Notes: generated from the sequence alone by a model not told the origin. A stretch of DNA of 64,000 nt from a bacterium (GCA_016125225.1 WGME01000004.1:248001-312000); one strand, 5' to 3'; shown: positions 28,337 through 38,402, counted from the first letter of the stretch. Translations and numbers: made by a program.

Positions 28337-29392
28337 TCAGGTGGTGCTGCCCCGATAACGGATTTCGCGTTTGGCGATGGTCTTGCGGGCGATGGATGCC
28401 AAGTGGTCACGATGCCCCAGCAGAATGATCGTATCGCCCAGATTGAGCATGAAGGTGCTGACTGGTTGCTGAACAACGACGCCATCGGCCCGGCGGACCG
28501 CCACCACCACAAAACCCGAAGCACCGCTGACCTCAATCTCTCGAATCTGTTGCCCCACCAGCGGGCTGCCTTCGGTCAGTTCAAACTCCTGCAATTTCAG
28601 GCCGATATGGTCGAGTTCATCGTTCAGATGCTGCTTCCCTTCGGCATCAATGAGCAGTGACTCGGCGGAGGGGCGGGAAATCAGATTCGCAATTTTCGTG
28701 GCCCCAATCATCGTAGGCAGCACGACCCGATTGGCCCCCGATCGCAGCAATTTCTTCTCGGTCGAATTCGATTCCGCGCGAGCAATGATTTCAATCTTGG
28801 GATTCAATTCCCGCGCAGTCAAAGTGATGAAGACATTGGCGGCGTCACTGGAGAGAACACTCGCCAACACGCGCGCCCGGTCGATGCCCGCCGTCTTCAA
28901 GACCGCTTCTTCGGTGGCATCACCCACCAGAACCAGAAGACCCGCCGCCTCGGCGTCACGAAGCTGTTCCATCACCGTATCGACGATGACAAACTGCTGA
29001 TGAGCCGCCTGGAGTTCGCGGGCCAGATGTTGACCGACACGGCCATACCCGCACAAGATCACATGGTTCTGCAACAGTTCGATGCCGCGTGTCATCCGCC
29101 GTGCTCCCAGAACGCGATAGATTTCCCCTTCGGCAACCATTTGGACAAAGCCGCCGATGACATACACCGCCGAGGAACACCCGGCCATGATGACGAACAT
29201 GGTAAAGACGCGGAGCCAAGGTTCCGTCAGCGGACGGACTTCACCAAAGCCGACTCCAAAGATGGTGATGACCGTCATATAGACGGCGTCAAGCAGATCC
29301 CAGCCTGCCCACATATAACCCGCAATAGCCATGATCGTCGTGAGACCAAAGAAGATCCCTCCGCGAAGCATATGCGTGAGCGGTGATTGCAT
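28337..29392 (-). CDS. Potassium channel with RCK (TrkA-N/TrkA-C) domains
   Basis: 351 residues. Two membrane helices (~12-32 and ~60-84) flank a pore helix and filter reading TIFGVGFGE (~43-51). The RCK domain follows: VILCGYGRVGQHLARELQAA (nucleotide-binding GxGxxG, ~111-130) and FVIVDTV (acidic residue after strand 2). The TrkA-C domain is ~260-340. The filter differs from the common T-T-V-G-(Y/F)-G-(D/E): the two threonines are Phe-Gly here. The ATG at 29392 has GGAGG ten bases upstream. Likely an inner-membrane K+ channel gated by nucleotide or Ca2+; ion selectivity is an open question given the filter. Confidence 0.9.
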   Translation of the reverse strand: MQSPLTHMLRGGIFFGLTTIMAIAGYMWAGWDLLDAVYMTVITIFGVGFGEVRPLTEPWLRVFTMFVIMAGCSSAVYVIGGFVQMVAEGEIYRVLGARRMTRGIELLQNHVILCGYGRVGQHLARELQAAHQQFVIVDTVMEQLRDAEAAGLLVLVGDATEEAVLKTAGIDRARVLASVLSSDAANVFITLTARELNPKIEIIARAESNSTEKKLLRSGANRVVLPTMIGATKIANLISRPSAESLLIDAEGKQHLNDELDHIGLKLQEFELTEGSPLVGQQIREIEVSGASGFVVVAVRRADGVVVQQPVSTFMLNLGDTIILLGHRDHLASIARKTIAKREIRYRGSTT

Positions 29393-29573
29393 GGGTCTGC
29401 AGCCTCCCCCATGAACAAGTCGTCGATCGACGGTCCATTGAACATTGAGGCTGCGGAGCGCCCGCCGGACCTGGCATGATCACACAAGTCCACCTGTCAG
29501 GACGGGATGATCATCCTCCGGCGACTGTGATTATGCAAGGGGCAACGTCATCGAGGTGAATGAGCTCGTCGCT

Positions 29574-32500
29574 TCATTCATGTTCTCCGGTCGGCGGGCT
29601 ATCAAACCAGCGGTAAATGGCCGGTAGAACCAGCAAAGTGAGCAACGTGCAGGTGATCAGTCCGCCAATCACCACAGTTGCCAGGGGCCGCTGCACCTCA
29701 GCCCCTGCACTGCCCGACACGGCCATGGGGACAAACCCCAGGGCACCACACATAGCTGTCATGAAGACAGGTCGCAAACGGTCCATCGCCCCGGTCATCA
29801 CCGCCGAATGGGCATCGTGTCCGTGCTCTCGCAGATGCCGCACATGCTCGATCAACACCACGCCATTCATCACGGCAATGCCGAAGAGCGCGATGAATCC
29901 GACCCCCGCAGAAATCGAGAAGGGCATGTCTCTTAACCAGAGCGCGAAGATCCCCCCCGTGGCGGCAATGGGAACGTTGAGGTAGATCAGCAAGGTCAGC
30001 TTGACGGAGTTGAACGTGACATACAGCAGCGAGAAGATCAGGAACAGAGCGACAGGAACGGCGATCATCAAGCGTTGGCTCGCCTGCTGCAGATTCTTGA
30101 ATTGACCACCCCATTCCAACGAATAGCCGGAGGGCAATTTCACCTGGTCCTCAACGATTTTTTGAGCTTCGGCGACAAACCCCCCCAGATCACGGCCGCG
30201 CACGTTGCATTGAATGAGCAGCCGCCGTCGAATGGCATGGCGGCTGATTTCCGAGGGTCCATCTTCCATACGGATATCGGCCAGTTGAGCAATCGGGATC
30301 TGTCGGCCTTTTGGATCGTCGATCTTCAGTTCCCGCAATTTTTCGATGTCTTGCCGCCATTGGGGAGCAATACGCACCTGCATGGGGAACCGCCGTTGTC
30401 CTTCAAAGACTTCGCCCACCGGCATACCCCCAATGGTATTGATGGCATTCAGCACATCGCTCGAGTTGATGCCGTAGCGTGAGATGGCATCGCGACGGAT
30501 GATCATTCGCAGATAAGGCAAACCGGCGATCTGTTGTGCCTGCACATCGGCGGCTCCGGGAACCTGGCTTAACACGCGTACGATTCGGTCGCCCTCAGCT
30601 TTCAACACGTCGAGGTCGTCGCCGTATAAACTCAGACCCACATCGGAACGCACCCCTGCGACCAGTTCCTGCACACGGAGTTCGATCGGCTGAGTAAAGC
30701 TGTAGGCATTACTGGGGACTTCTTTTTCCAGCGCGGCCTGCATTTGTTCGATCAACTCATTCTTGTCGATATGCTCCTGCCATTCATGCGGGGGTTTCAT
30801 GCGGATCAGCACGTCGGTCTGGTGCACGCCCATCGGATCGTTCGCAATTTCGGGTCGACCGGTTTTCGAGATCACACTTTCCACCTGCGGAAACTTAAGC
30901 AACGTCCGCTCCATCGCGCTGGTCATTTCGAGTGAGGTTTCCAGAGAGACGCTCGGTAACCGAGCCGCTTGAATTGCCAGATCCCCTTCATCGAGCTTGG
31001 GCACAAACTCAACACCAAACTGTGAGGCCACCAGCAGACTCGCCGCAAAGACCCCCGCCGAAGCGGCCAGCATGATCACCGGGTGGGCCATCGCATGATT
31101 CAGCAATGGCACATAGCCCCGCTTCAATCCCTGAACGAGCCAGGTGTCCTGAGCACTCACGTTCCGCACCAGAAACAGCGAGGCCATCACCGGCATCACG
31201 GTCACCGACAGAATCAACGCTCCGGTTAATGCCGACATGAAAGTAAAAGCCATCGGACGGAACATTTTTCCTTCCACACCCTGCAGGCTGAGAATCGGCA
31301 GGAAGACGATAATGACGATCAAACCGGCAAATAGAATGGGTGTGCCGACTTCCTGGGAACTCTTAAGAAAGACGGACTTGGGTACTCGTTTATCGCCTGT
31401 CTCGCGCAGATGAGCGCTCGCCGCACGAACCGCGTTCTCGATCATCACCACAGCACCGTCGACGATCACTCCGAAGTCGACGGCCCCCAGGCTCATCAGA
31501 TTCGCGGAGACCCCGGCGACTTTCATGGCTATGAGCGCACACATGGCTGAAAGGGGAATCGCGGCCGCGACAATCAGCCCAGCACGCACATCGCCCAGCA
31601 GCAGGAAGAGCATGATGATGACCAACGTCACACCGACGCCAATGTTCTCGGCGATGGTGTGGATGGTCTTCTCGACCAATTCAGTCCGGTCGTAGAACGT
31701 GTCGATATAGACCCCTTTGGGGAGCGTGGATTCAATCGCCTTGATCTTTTCTTTAACGTCCGCGACAACCTGCCGCGAATTGCCCCCCATGAGCATCATC
31801 ACCATGCCGGTGACGGCTTCTCGGTCACCGTCACGAGTCACGGCCCCTTGACGCAGCATGGGGGCGAACTTGACCTCGCTGACATCGGATACGCGGATGG
31901 CCGTGCCATCACTACGATCATCGAGCACGATGTTGCGGATATCGTCGAGCGAATTGACCAGCCCTTCGCCACGGATCAAACGTTGTTCAGAACCGTGGAC
32001 GATATATCCCCCGCCGGCATTGGCGTTGTTTTCTTCCAGTGCCTGGAAGACCCTGCTGAGGCTGATGTCGTAGTTGAGAAGTTTGTGGGGATCGACTTGG
32101 ATTTCGTAGGTTTTCAGCTCTCCCCCAAACGTGTTGACTTCGATGACGCCGGGCACGCTGCGGAGTTGAAACGCGATCTGCCAATCGAGAATGGTTCGTA
32201 AGTCCATCAGGCTGTATTTGAAGCCCGGCTTGGCACGCACTTCGAACTGATAGATTTCGCTCATCCCGGTGGCAATCGGACCCATCTGCGGATCGCCCAT
32301 GCCTGGTGGAATGTTTTCGCGGGCCTGCTGCAGGCGTTCGTTGACGAGGTTACGTGCCCAGTAGATGTCGGTCCCATCTTCAAAGGCGACCGTCACTGCG
32401 GAGAGGCCGATGCGGCTGATCGACCGGATTTCGCCCACATGCGGCAACCCGCTCATCGCATTCTCGACGGGAAAGGTGATGAACTGCTCGACTTCCACAG

Positions 32501-32672
32501 GGCCCAGCGCGGGCGAGGTGGTGAGCACCTGGACCTGCACATTGGTGAGATCGGGCACCGCATCGAGAGGCAGCGAGGCAACCGAAATGGCGCCCACCCC
32601 CATCAACACCACAGCCAGCAGCATGACGATAAAGCGGTTCTCTAACGACCAGCGAATCAAAGACCCAACCAT
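29574..32672 (-). CDS. Heavy-metal efflux RND transporter (CusA/CzcA family)
   Basis: 1032 residues, typical RND length. Seen: first helix NRFIVMLLAVVLMGVGAISV, periplasmic DLTNVQVQVLTTSPALGPVE, the proton-relay helix with DFGVIVDGAVVMIEN (Asp residues in TM4, as in the heavy-metal subgroup), and the C-terminal PLATVVIGGLITCTLLTLLVLP. AAGGAA lies six bases before the ATG. It follows the periplasmic adaptor gene by 55 bases on the same strand. The metal (Cu/Ag versus Co/Zn/Cd) is not determined here. Expected to form a tripartite pump with the adaptor and an outer-membrane channel not found in this window. Confidence 0.95.
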   Translation of the reverse strand: MVGSLIRWSLENRFIVMLLAVVLMGVGAISVASLPLDAVPDLTNVQVQVLTTSPALGPVEVEQFITFPVENAMSGLPHVGEIRSISRIGLSAVTVAFEDGTDIYWARNLVNERLQQARENIPPGMGDPQMGPIATGMSEIYQFEVRAKPGFKYSLMDLRTILDWQIAFQLRSVPGVIEVNTFGGELKTYEIQVDPHKLLNYDISLSRVFQALEENNANAGGGYIVHGSEQRLIRGEGLVNSLDDIRNIVLDDRSDGTAIRVSDVSEVKFAPMLRQGAVTRDGDREAVTGMVMMLMGGNSRQVVADVKEKIKAIESTLPKGVYIDTFYDRTELVEKTIHTIAENIGVGVTLVIIMLFLLLGDVRAGLIVAAAIPLSAMCALIAMKVAGVSANLMSLGAVDFGVIVDGAVVMIENAVRAASAHLRETGDKRVPKSVFLKSSQEVGTPILFAGLIVIIVFLPILSLQGVEGKMFRPMAFTFMSALTGALILSVTVMPVMASLFLVRNVSAQDTWLVQGLKRGYVPLLNHAMAHPVIMLAASAGVFAASLLVASQFGVEFVPKLDEGDLAIQAARLPSVSLETSLEMTSAMERTLLKFPQVESVISKTGRPEIANDPMGVHQTDVLIRMKPPHEWQEHIDKNELIEQMQAALEKEVPSNAYSFTQPIELRVQELVAGVRSDVGLSLYGDDLDVLKAEGDRIVRVLSQVPGAADVQAQQIAGLPYLRMIIRRDAISRYGINSSDVLNAINTIGGMPVGEVFEGQRRFPMQVRIAPQWRQDIEKLRELKIDDPKGRQIPIAQLADIRMEDGPSEISRHAIRRRLLIQCNVRGRDLGGFVAEAQKIVEDQVKLPSGYSLEWGGQFKNLQQASQRLMIAVPVALFLIFSLLYVTFNSVKLTLLIYLNVPIAATGGIFALWLRDMPFSISAGVGFIALFGIAVMNGVVLIEHVRHLREHGHDAHSAVMTGAMDRLRPVFMTAMCGALGFVPMAVSGSAGAEVQRPLATVVIGGLITCTLLTLLVLPAIYRWFDSPPTGEHE

Positions 32673-32727
32673 GATGGTTCCTTGGGCAGAGTTGTCGATC
32701 AGGCGATGGGGAAGCAGTGTTTGACGA

Positions 32728-34227
32728 CTACTCTTCCAGCAACCCCGCCAGCATTTTGGATTTCAAGGCGAAGCCACCTGCGATCACCACGGGTTCTTCC
32801 GCGGTAACACCAGACACAATCTCAACGGCGTCTGGAGTATTGCGTCCGAGCGTCACATCTCGGCGTGCGAATGTGCCATCACCGGTCTGGACGAACACAA
32901 ACGTTTCCCCCGCGTGATCCTGGATGGCCGACATCGGCACCTGCAGCACTTCGCCCGAGTGCAGGCTGGGCAATTCCACGGTCACGAACATTCCGGGCTT
33001 CAACAAGCCGTCGGCGTTCGTAGCCGTGGCCCGTAGCGCAATGGTCCGGGTGGTCTCCTGAACCACATCGCCGGTGTAGAAAATCTGGGCGGCAAAGGTT
33101 TTGTCCGGCCAGGATTCACATCGCAATTGCACTGTCTGCTGACTCAATTGGGCGAGCAGTGGCAGGTGGGTTTCGTAAATATCTGCGGTCACCCACACCG
33201 TCGATAAATCCGCGATCGTGAGGATTTGCCGCTCTGGTCCCACACGTTCCAGCAGCACTACATCTTTGGAGATGACCGTCCCATCAAACGGAGCCATGAC
33301 CGGATAATGGGCCAGCTTTTCACCTTGAGCGGCGGGATCGATCTGGGCAAGATCAGCGGCCTGAAATCCCAGGATGCGGAGATTGGTTTCCGCAATGGCA
33401 ATGCTGGTTTTTAATTCCTGCACTGACTGGGCAGAGAGCCGCGCGGCCTGGGTGGCATCTTGAGAAATCTGTTCGAGCAAAGCCTGCAGCGTGGCTCGGG
33501 TGGCATTCAAATCCGATTTGGCTTCCAGCAGTTGCCGGGCGGGAACGGCACCGGAATCCGACAGGGGAGACAGTCGCGCGAGATGCCCTTCGGCTTTCAG
33601 GTTGCTGACATACGCCGTCATCAACCGCTCGCGATAGTCGCCCAGGATGCGGTCTTTCAGCGACGATTCGATCTGGTCAATCGATTTCCCCGCCCGCAGC
33701 ATCTCAATCATTGACAGCGTGTTGCTGCTGATCTCTTTGGTCCATTGATCTTTCAGTTCAGCAAACTCAAGTTTCAAGCGATCCTGATAGAGTTGCAGCA
33801 TGCCCTGGCCGACTTCTTTGCTTTGCACGACGACCAGCAGTTCGCCCTTTTTGACGTGCTGGCCAAACTGCACTTTCACTTCATCGACCCGGCCTTCGAC
33901 CAACGGAAAGATATGTGCCAAACGATCTTCGTTGAGGGCAATCTTGCCGGTGAGTTGGATCACCTCATTCAAAGGAGCACGTGTGACCGGTTGGACTTTG
34001 ATGCCAGCGGACTCCCACATTTCCTGGGGAAACTCGATGCTCTCTGTGAATGCTGCGGGTTCCTCGGCTGAGGCGTGTTCGGCACCGTGCTCCGCTTCTG
34101 CATGGTCATGGCTGGTGTGCTCTGCAGCCCCTTTGACGAAATGCTCCCGCAGCAGAAAGCCTCCGCCTGCCAGGATCGCCGCGAATAACAGAAAGAGTCC
34201 CAAACGATTCATGGGGGAGGAGTTCAT
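32728..34227 (-). CDS. RND efflux periplasmic adaptor subunit (CzcB/CusB-like)
   Basis: 499 residues. The N-terminal hydrophobic anchor (MNRLGLFLLFAAILAGGGF) is followed by a His/Glu-rich stretch (HTSHDHAEAEHGAEHASAEE), a likely metal-binding segment. Membrane-fusion-protein blocks follow: IFPLVEGRVDEVKVQFGQHV (lipoyl half), a long coiled-coil hairpin (~150-280), then YPVMAPFDGTVISKDV, VWVTADIYE and KPGMFVTVELP. The ATG at 34227 is chosen for its GGAGAG seven to twelve bases upstream. It is upstream of the RND pump and downstream of a small His-rich protein gene, all on the same strand, forming a metal-efflux operon. Confidence 0.92.
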   Translation of the reverse strand: MNSSPMNRLGLFLLFAAILAGGGFLLREHFVKGAAEHTSHDHAEAEHGAEHASAEEPAAFTESIEFPQEMWESAGIKVQPVTRAPLNEVIQLTGKIALNEDRLAHIFPLVEGRVDEVKVQFGQHVKKGELLVVVQSKEVGQGMLQLYQDRLKLEFAELKDQWTKEISSNTLSMIEMLRAGKSIDQIESSLKDRILGDYRERLMTAYVSNLKAEGHLARLSPLSDSGAVPARQLLEAKSDLNATRATLQALLEQISQDATQAARLSAQSVQELKTSIAIAETNLRILGFQAADLAQIDPAAQGEKLAHYPVMAPFDGTVISKDVVLLERVGPERQILTIADLSTVWVTADIYETHLPLLAQLSQQTVQLRCESWPDKTFAAQIFYTGDVVQETTRTIALRATATNADGLLKPGMFVTVELPSLHSGEVLQVPMSAIQDHAGETFVFVQTGDGTFARRDVTLGRNTPDAVEIVSGVTAEEPVVIAGGFALKSKMLAGLLEE

Positions 34228-34412
34228 GATCACTCTCCAAAAGACAAAAATGGTCAGCGAGGTCGGGCTGATGGAGCGCCGTGGATGCCAGCAGGGGTGG
34301 GTCCGAGGGCAACTGTAGAGGAATCCGGATCTGGCACGGCTGTGCAGAGCCGTAGATCAGGAGAATCTGCTAAGCCAGCCGGTTATCAAAATGGCAAGGC
34401 ACTGCAGAGAAT

Positions 34413-34434
34413 CCCCGCAAGAAAAACTGCGGGG
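34413..34434 (-). promoter_or_regulatory. Hairpin between His-rich protein and efflux adaptor genes
   Basis: CCCCGCA at 34413-34419 pairs with TGCGGGG at 34428-34434 around an 8-base loop, just after the stop of the His-rich gene. There is no T-run after the stem on the leftward strand, so it may be an mRNA-stability or attenuation element rather than a full terminator. A second, weaker inverted repeat (ACGGCT/AGCCGT) lies at 34336-34353. Confidence 0.4.
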
Positions 34435-34444
34435 TCATGAACGC

Positions 34445-34894
34445 TCAGCAAACCATGCGACACAGCAACTGCTGTGGCGAGTGCGTGAGCATCTGCGACG
34501 TGAAAAAGTCTGCGGTATGACCTGGATCGGCGGCGACTTCCGACAGCCATTGTGCCCCACCGATGAACACCACGATGTGGTCGAAGTCAACGGTTGTGGT
34601 CGAACCGCAAGAGGCTGTCAGCGTGGCAATCACCGCAACCTTGGATAGCGGCTGATGCGATGGGCTTTCTGATTCCGACGGGTCGCTTTCGGGCAGCGAA
34701 CAGTGCCAATGCCAACCCAGCAGAGCGGCCTCGGGATCACCCGCGTGATAACGGGCGATATGTTCGGCGTCGGCTGTGGCGTCATGGTTGTGCTGATGCC
34801 CCCACAGCACCGGACCATCCCATAACGAGACCGCCAACAGCAGTCGAAACACGACTGTCGTTGTCAGACTTCGAGAGGGGGAAGAGGCCGTCAC
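34445..34894 (-). CDS. Small His-rich protein of the metal-efflux operon
   Basis: 149 residues from a GTG at 34894 with AAAGGA about nine bases upstream. A hydrophobic N-terminus (TTTVVFRLLLAVSLWDG) may serve as a leader or anchor. It is followed by a histidine cluster WGHQHNHDATADAEHIARYH and HWHC, then a compact second half with FDHIVVFIGGAQWL. I do not recognise a family. The His-rich segment and its position upstream of a CzcB/CzcA-type pair suggest a periplasmic metal-binding accessory protein, which is inference. The coding call rests on the ribosome-binding site, operon position and the leader-like start. Confidence 0.6.
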   Translation of the reverse strand: MTASSPSRSLTTTVVFRLLLAVSLWDGPVLWGHQHNHDATADAEHIARYHAGDPEAALLGWHWHCSLPESDPSESESPSHQPLSKVAVIATLTASCGSTTTVDFDHIVVFIGGAQWLSEVAADPGHTADFFTSQMLTHSPQQLLCRMVC

Positions 34895-35005
34895 AGATCA
34901 TCCTTTGGCGGAAGCTAATAAAAATCTTAGGGCCAGAGGGGAAGCCACGTCAACAGGCGAGCGCGGGACTTTCACCTCCCCCGCCCTGGAACCGACCGGA
35001 TCAAC

Positions 35006-36307
35006 CTAAGCAAACAGTTCCTGCACTGGTGTGCCACCATCGGTGATGGGGACCGGGCGATCTCCGGCGTACAACGTTTCCTTCGGATTGATACCCAAGG
35101 CATTGTAGACCGTGGCATGCAGGTCGGGCACGGAGACGGGCCGCGAGACGATTTCCATCGCCAGCTCGTCGGTCTCACCGATGGTGAGGCCATTCTTCAG
35201 GCCGCCACCCGCCAAAGCGACGGTGAAGCATTTGCCATGATGACCGCGTCCGCCACCACCATCGAAACCGGCGGGGCGACCGAATTCACTCATGACCATG
35301 ATCAACGTTTTGTCGAGCAGCTTGACGCGTTCCAGATCGAGGATCATCGCCGCCAAGGCCTGATCGAGTTCCTGGATGAGCTTGTGCTGGTTCAGTATGC
35401 CCTGATTGTGGACATCCCAACCGGTGCCATTCAGGAAGTTGAGGTTGTGGGAGACTTCGACCACACGCACCCCGGCTTCCAGCAAGCGACGGGTGAGCAG
35501 GCAGCGTTGACCGAACTCGCCGCCGTATTCATCACGCAGTGAGCCCGATTCTTCCGCAAGGTTGAAGAGACGCATGAATTGCGGCCCGCCATAACGCATG
35601 GCTTCACCGATCATGCCGTCATAGTTCTGAACCAGCTTGTTACCTTGTTCTTTGGCCAGATAGGCTTCTCGCATCTTGGCCAACATGGCTTCACGGCGGT
35701 ATTGACGATCGGCAGTGATTTCGGCGGCCCGCGCGAGTCCCGCCGGACCAGATTCCGTATCGGTCAGATAGACATAACCCGCTTTTGCACCCAGATAGCC
35801 GGGACCACGGGTCGCGCTGGGATAACCGATGAGGATATAGGGCGGCACACCATCGCCGGCGGCACCCCGTTGATCGGCGATCACCGAACCAATTGACGGA
35901 TAGGTCAGCGTCTCGCTCGTCGGGTAGCCGGTATGCATCCGATTGGTCGCGGCGGCATGTTCATCAATGACGTCGTGATGCACCGTCCGGACCAGGTTGA
36001 AGCGGTCCATGATCGGCGCACACTTCGAAAAGTGTTCGCAGACCTGAGTGCCATGCACCGCGGTATCAATCGCCGAATAGTACGATCCCGGCTTCTTGGA
36101 CTTCGGGTCGCCGAGCCGTTTCGGGTCCCAGGTGTCGATCTGTCCGGAACCACCCCCGAGCCAGACGATCACACAGTGTTCCGCCTTGCCCCGCGGGATA
36201 TCAACCGTGCTGCCGTGTTCGCCTTCGTTGGCCCGCAGATTGGCCGCGAAACCCGCAGCGGAAAGTGCGGCAGCAGACTGCGTGAGGAAATCGCGACGAG
36301 CGAGCAT
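35006..36307 (-). CDS. DUF1501 domain-containing protein (Tat-exported)
   Basis: 433 residues. The ATG at 36307 has GGAG seven bases upstream and opens the twin-arginine leader LARRDFLTQSAAALSAAGFAA. Family blocks: VIVWLGGGSGQIDTWDPK, VHHDVIDEHAAATNRMHTG, GVRVVEVSHNLN, VMSEFGRPAGFDGGGGRGHH and the C-terminal VPDLHATVYNALGINPKE. The frame reads open to 36442, but that upstream part carries no leader. Like the copy at 17434 it lacks an adjacent DUF1549/DUF1553 gene; it lies 196 bases downstream of a zinc-ribbon membrane protein on the same strand. Function of the family is undefined. Confidence 0.92.
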   Translation of the reverse strand: MLARRDFLTQSAAALSAAGFAANLRANEGEHGSTVDIPRGKAEHCVIVWLGGGSGQIDTWDPKRLGDPKSKKPGSYYSAIDTAVHGTQVCEHFSKCAPIMDRFNLVRTVHHDVIDEHAAATNRMHTGYPTSETLTYPSIGSVIADQRGAAGDGVPPYILIGYPSATRGPGYLGAKAGYVYLTDTESGPAGLARAAEITADRQYRREAMLAKMREAYLAKEQGNKLVQNYDGMIGEAMRYGGPQFMRLFNLAEESGSLRDEYGGEFGQRCLLTRRLLEAGVRVVEVSHNLNFLNGTGWDVHNQGILNQHKLIQELDQALAAMILDLERVKLLDKTLIMVMSEFGRPAGFDGGGGRGHHGKCFTVALAGGGLKNGLTIGETDELAMEIVSRPVSVPDLHATVYNALGINPKETLYAGDRPVPITDGGTPVQELFA

Positions 36308-36503
36308 GGCAAACTCCGGCGGTGTCGAGCGGCTGACACGGAACGAACAGGGGTGAATTTCACCCATCGGAAACTTCAATTGTGACAGAGTCCTGATCGA
36401 CCCGCAATGTGAATTGACCACCGATTGCTGTCCGGCGTTCAACTAAGCCTTCTAATCGTCACGGTTTTCCATTTTCCGCTGGATCATCTTTGAAAATAGG
36501 GAG

Positions 36504-38402
36504 TTAGGGGGCGGCAGCCTCCGGCATCGGCATGGCCTCTGCGGGGGCCGCGTCGGGGGCTACTTCCTGTTGCGCCGCCTCTTCCTGTTGCTGATTCGGG
36601 TCGAAGCCGAGCGCCGCCGAGGCGGCCACCACTCCCACCACAATCAAGATCACAGTAATCAAGCTGACAAACAGCGACATCAGGCACACCAGGCAGCCCG
36701 TACGGGCTTCCATCCAGTGGGTGGATGTGTACACAATCGCGCCGATAGCCCCAATCAAAGACAGCCCGATGGCAATAAGGCCCACAATCATCAGTGCAGG
36801 AACGAAGGCAACCACGAACCCACAGACGATCAGCACGACGACCGAAACCGGCCAGACACCAACCCACAGCCCCCAACCGATTCCTTCTTCCCAAGCGGCT
36901 TGAGTAATCATCGAGCTGCCATTGAAGAAGGCGACACGCAGGCCAATGAAGAATCCGGCCAGCAGTCCGACCACCATGCCTTCTTCACCGAGTGCCCCCG
37001 AAACAAATCCGATGACAAGACCGATAATCATGGAAATGGCAAAGACGGCGACGGCATCCACCGTCACCTGAGCCATGGTCTTGGGCTTTTCGTCTTCCTC
37101 GTCCTCCGGACGGGCTTTCGATACGTATTTGTATTCCTTCGCCAGCGCGACCAGGTCCAATGAGTCGCGGAAGTAATAGATAAACTGGCCATTGACCCGG
37201 CAGGAATAAGCGGCGGGAAAGCCGAGGAGAAGACACGCTGTCGCCCAGAGAATGCTTGGCACCACAAACAGTGAATAGCTGATCTTATGATATTCCTTAT
37301 CGCCGCGCGGATCGTCAGCAAACTTGGCCTGTTCCTTTTTGCCAGCATTCTCCTTGGCGGCTTTGAAGCGAGCCGTATCGGCGTTTTCTTCCATCTGCGC
37401 GACGACCTGGTTGATCTGCGGGCCATAGAGCGCACCAATGGTCGCAAGACATCCAATCGCCGGGGCATGCAGCATCAATGTCAGGAACAACCAGATCAGG
37501 GTTGGCTTAAGTGTTCGGAACCAGGCGGGAGCAACTTTCCAGAACATCCAGCCGGGGGCTTGAACCGGCATCACAAAGTGACCCGTAGAAATCGTGATCA
37601 TCGCCAGCACCGGGAGGTAACCCAGCCCGGCAAAAATCCAGAAAACAAAGGGCGGCAGTCCTACGAAAGAGGTCAGAATCCAGCCGAACAGCAAGGGGAC
37701 CAGCATCACCGGCAGGGCAAACACAATGTGCCAAGCCACCCAGCGAATGCCGAGCGCGCTGCACAGAAAGAAGTCAAAGTTCACACGCTTCAGTTTGTCT
37801 TTCTTCTGCAGTGTCCCCACCATGACTTCCTGGTCCATGAACCACAGCCATCCGGGGATCATCAATCCACTGACCGTGGCGCACATCGCAAAGAACATCC
37901 GCGGCGGCCACATCGGGATGTAGAGGTACATGAACGCACACAGGAACATCAGCATGGAGGCGATGAGGGTATACAACATCGTCCGCCAGGCGAGTCCCTG
38001 ATTCTTGAAGACAAACTTCCAGTTGCTCTTCCAGAGCCCGGCATAGAATTTATCGGGATCGGGACCTTTGAGCCGGCGCTTCTGGGCCTTTTCCCCGAGA
38101 CCACCAATGCTCGAATCGTAACCACATTTCGGGCATTCGGTTTCATCTTCGTCACGGTGCGACATGTCGTAGCCGCACTTGCCGCAGATGCGGACGTTTT
38201 CGTCCTCCGCCTGCCGCAAATCGAGCGCGGCGATGGCATCTTCCGAGTCGACCGGCTTTTTGCTCGCCGACTTTTTCGGTTTGTCAGCGGCGGGGACTTT
38301 GACCTTGGTATCGCAACTCGGGCACTTGATCGACTTGCCCCGGGCCGCATCAGGAGCTGTCAGAACTTTATCACATCCGGTGCAGCGAACTTTGACGGAC
38401 AT
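36504..38402 (-). CDS. Zinc-ribbon multi-pass membrane protein
   Basis: 632 residues. The N-terminus has two cytoplasmic zinc ribbons: CTGCDKVL...IKCPSCDTKV (~7-33) and CGKCGYDMSHRDEDETECPKCG (~75-97). A membrane domain follows with about ten hydrophobic segments, and the C-terminal tail is Gln/Glu/Ala/Pro-rich. The first ribbon has a form common at the N-termini of many planctomycete membrane proteins. The ATG at 38402 has AGGGTGAG just upstream; a GTG two codons earlier is less likely. No transporter or enzyme motif was recognised, so function is unknown. Confidence 0.82.
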   Translation of the reverse strand: MSVKVRCTGCDKVLTAPDAARGKSIKCPSCDTKVKVPAADKPKKSASKKPVDSEDAIAALDLRQAEDENVRICGKCGYDMSHRDEDETECPKCGYDSSIGGLGEKAQKRRLKGPDPDKFYAGLWKSNWKFVFKNQGLAWRTMLYTLIASMLMFLCAFMYLYIPMWPPRMFFAMCATVSGLMIPGWLWFMDQEVMVGTLQKKDKLKRVNFDFFLCSALGIRWVAWHIVFALPVMLVPLLFGWILTSFVGLPPFVFWIFAGLGYLPVLAMITISTGHFVMPVQAPGWMFWKVAPAWFRTLKPTLIWLFLTLMLHAPAIGCLATIGALYGPQINQVVAQMEENADTARFKAAKENAGKKEQAKFADDPRGDKEYHKISYSLFVVPSILWATACLLLGFPAAYSCRVNGQFIYYFRDSLDLVALAKEYKYVSKARPEDEEDEKPKTMAQVTVDAVAVFAISMIIGLVIGFVSGALGEEGMVVGLLAGFFIGLRVAFFNGSSMITQAAWEEGIGWGLWVGVWPVSVVVLIVCGFVVAFVPALMIVGLIAIGLSLIGAIGAIVYTSTHWMEARTGCLVCLMSLFVSLITVILIVVGVVAASAALGFDPNQQQEEAAQQEVAPDAAPAEAMPMPEAAAP

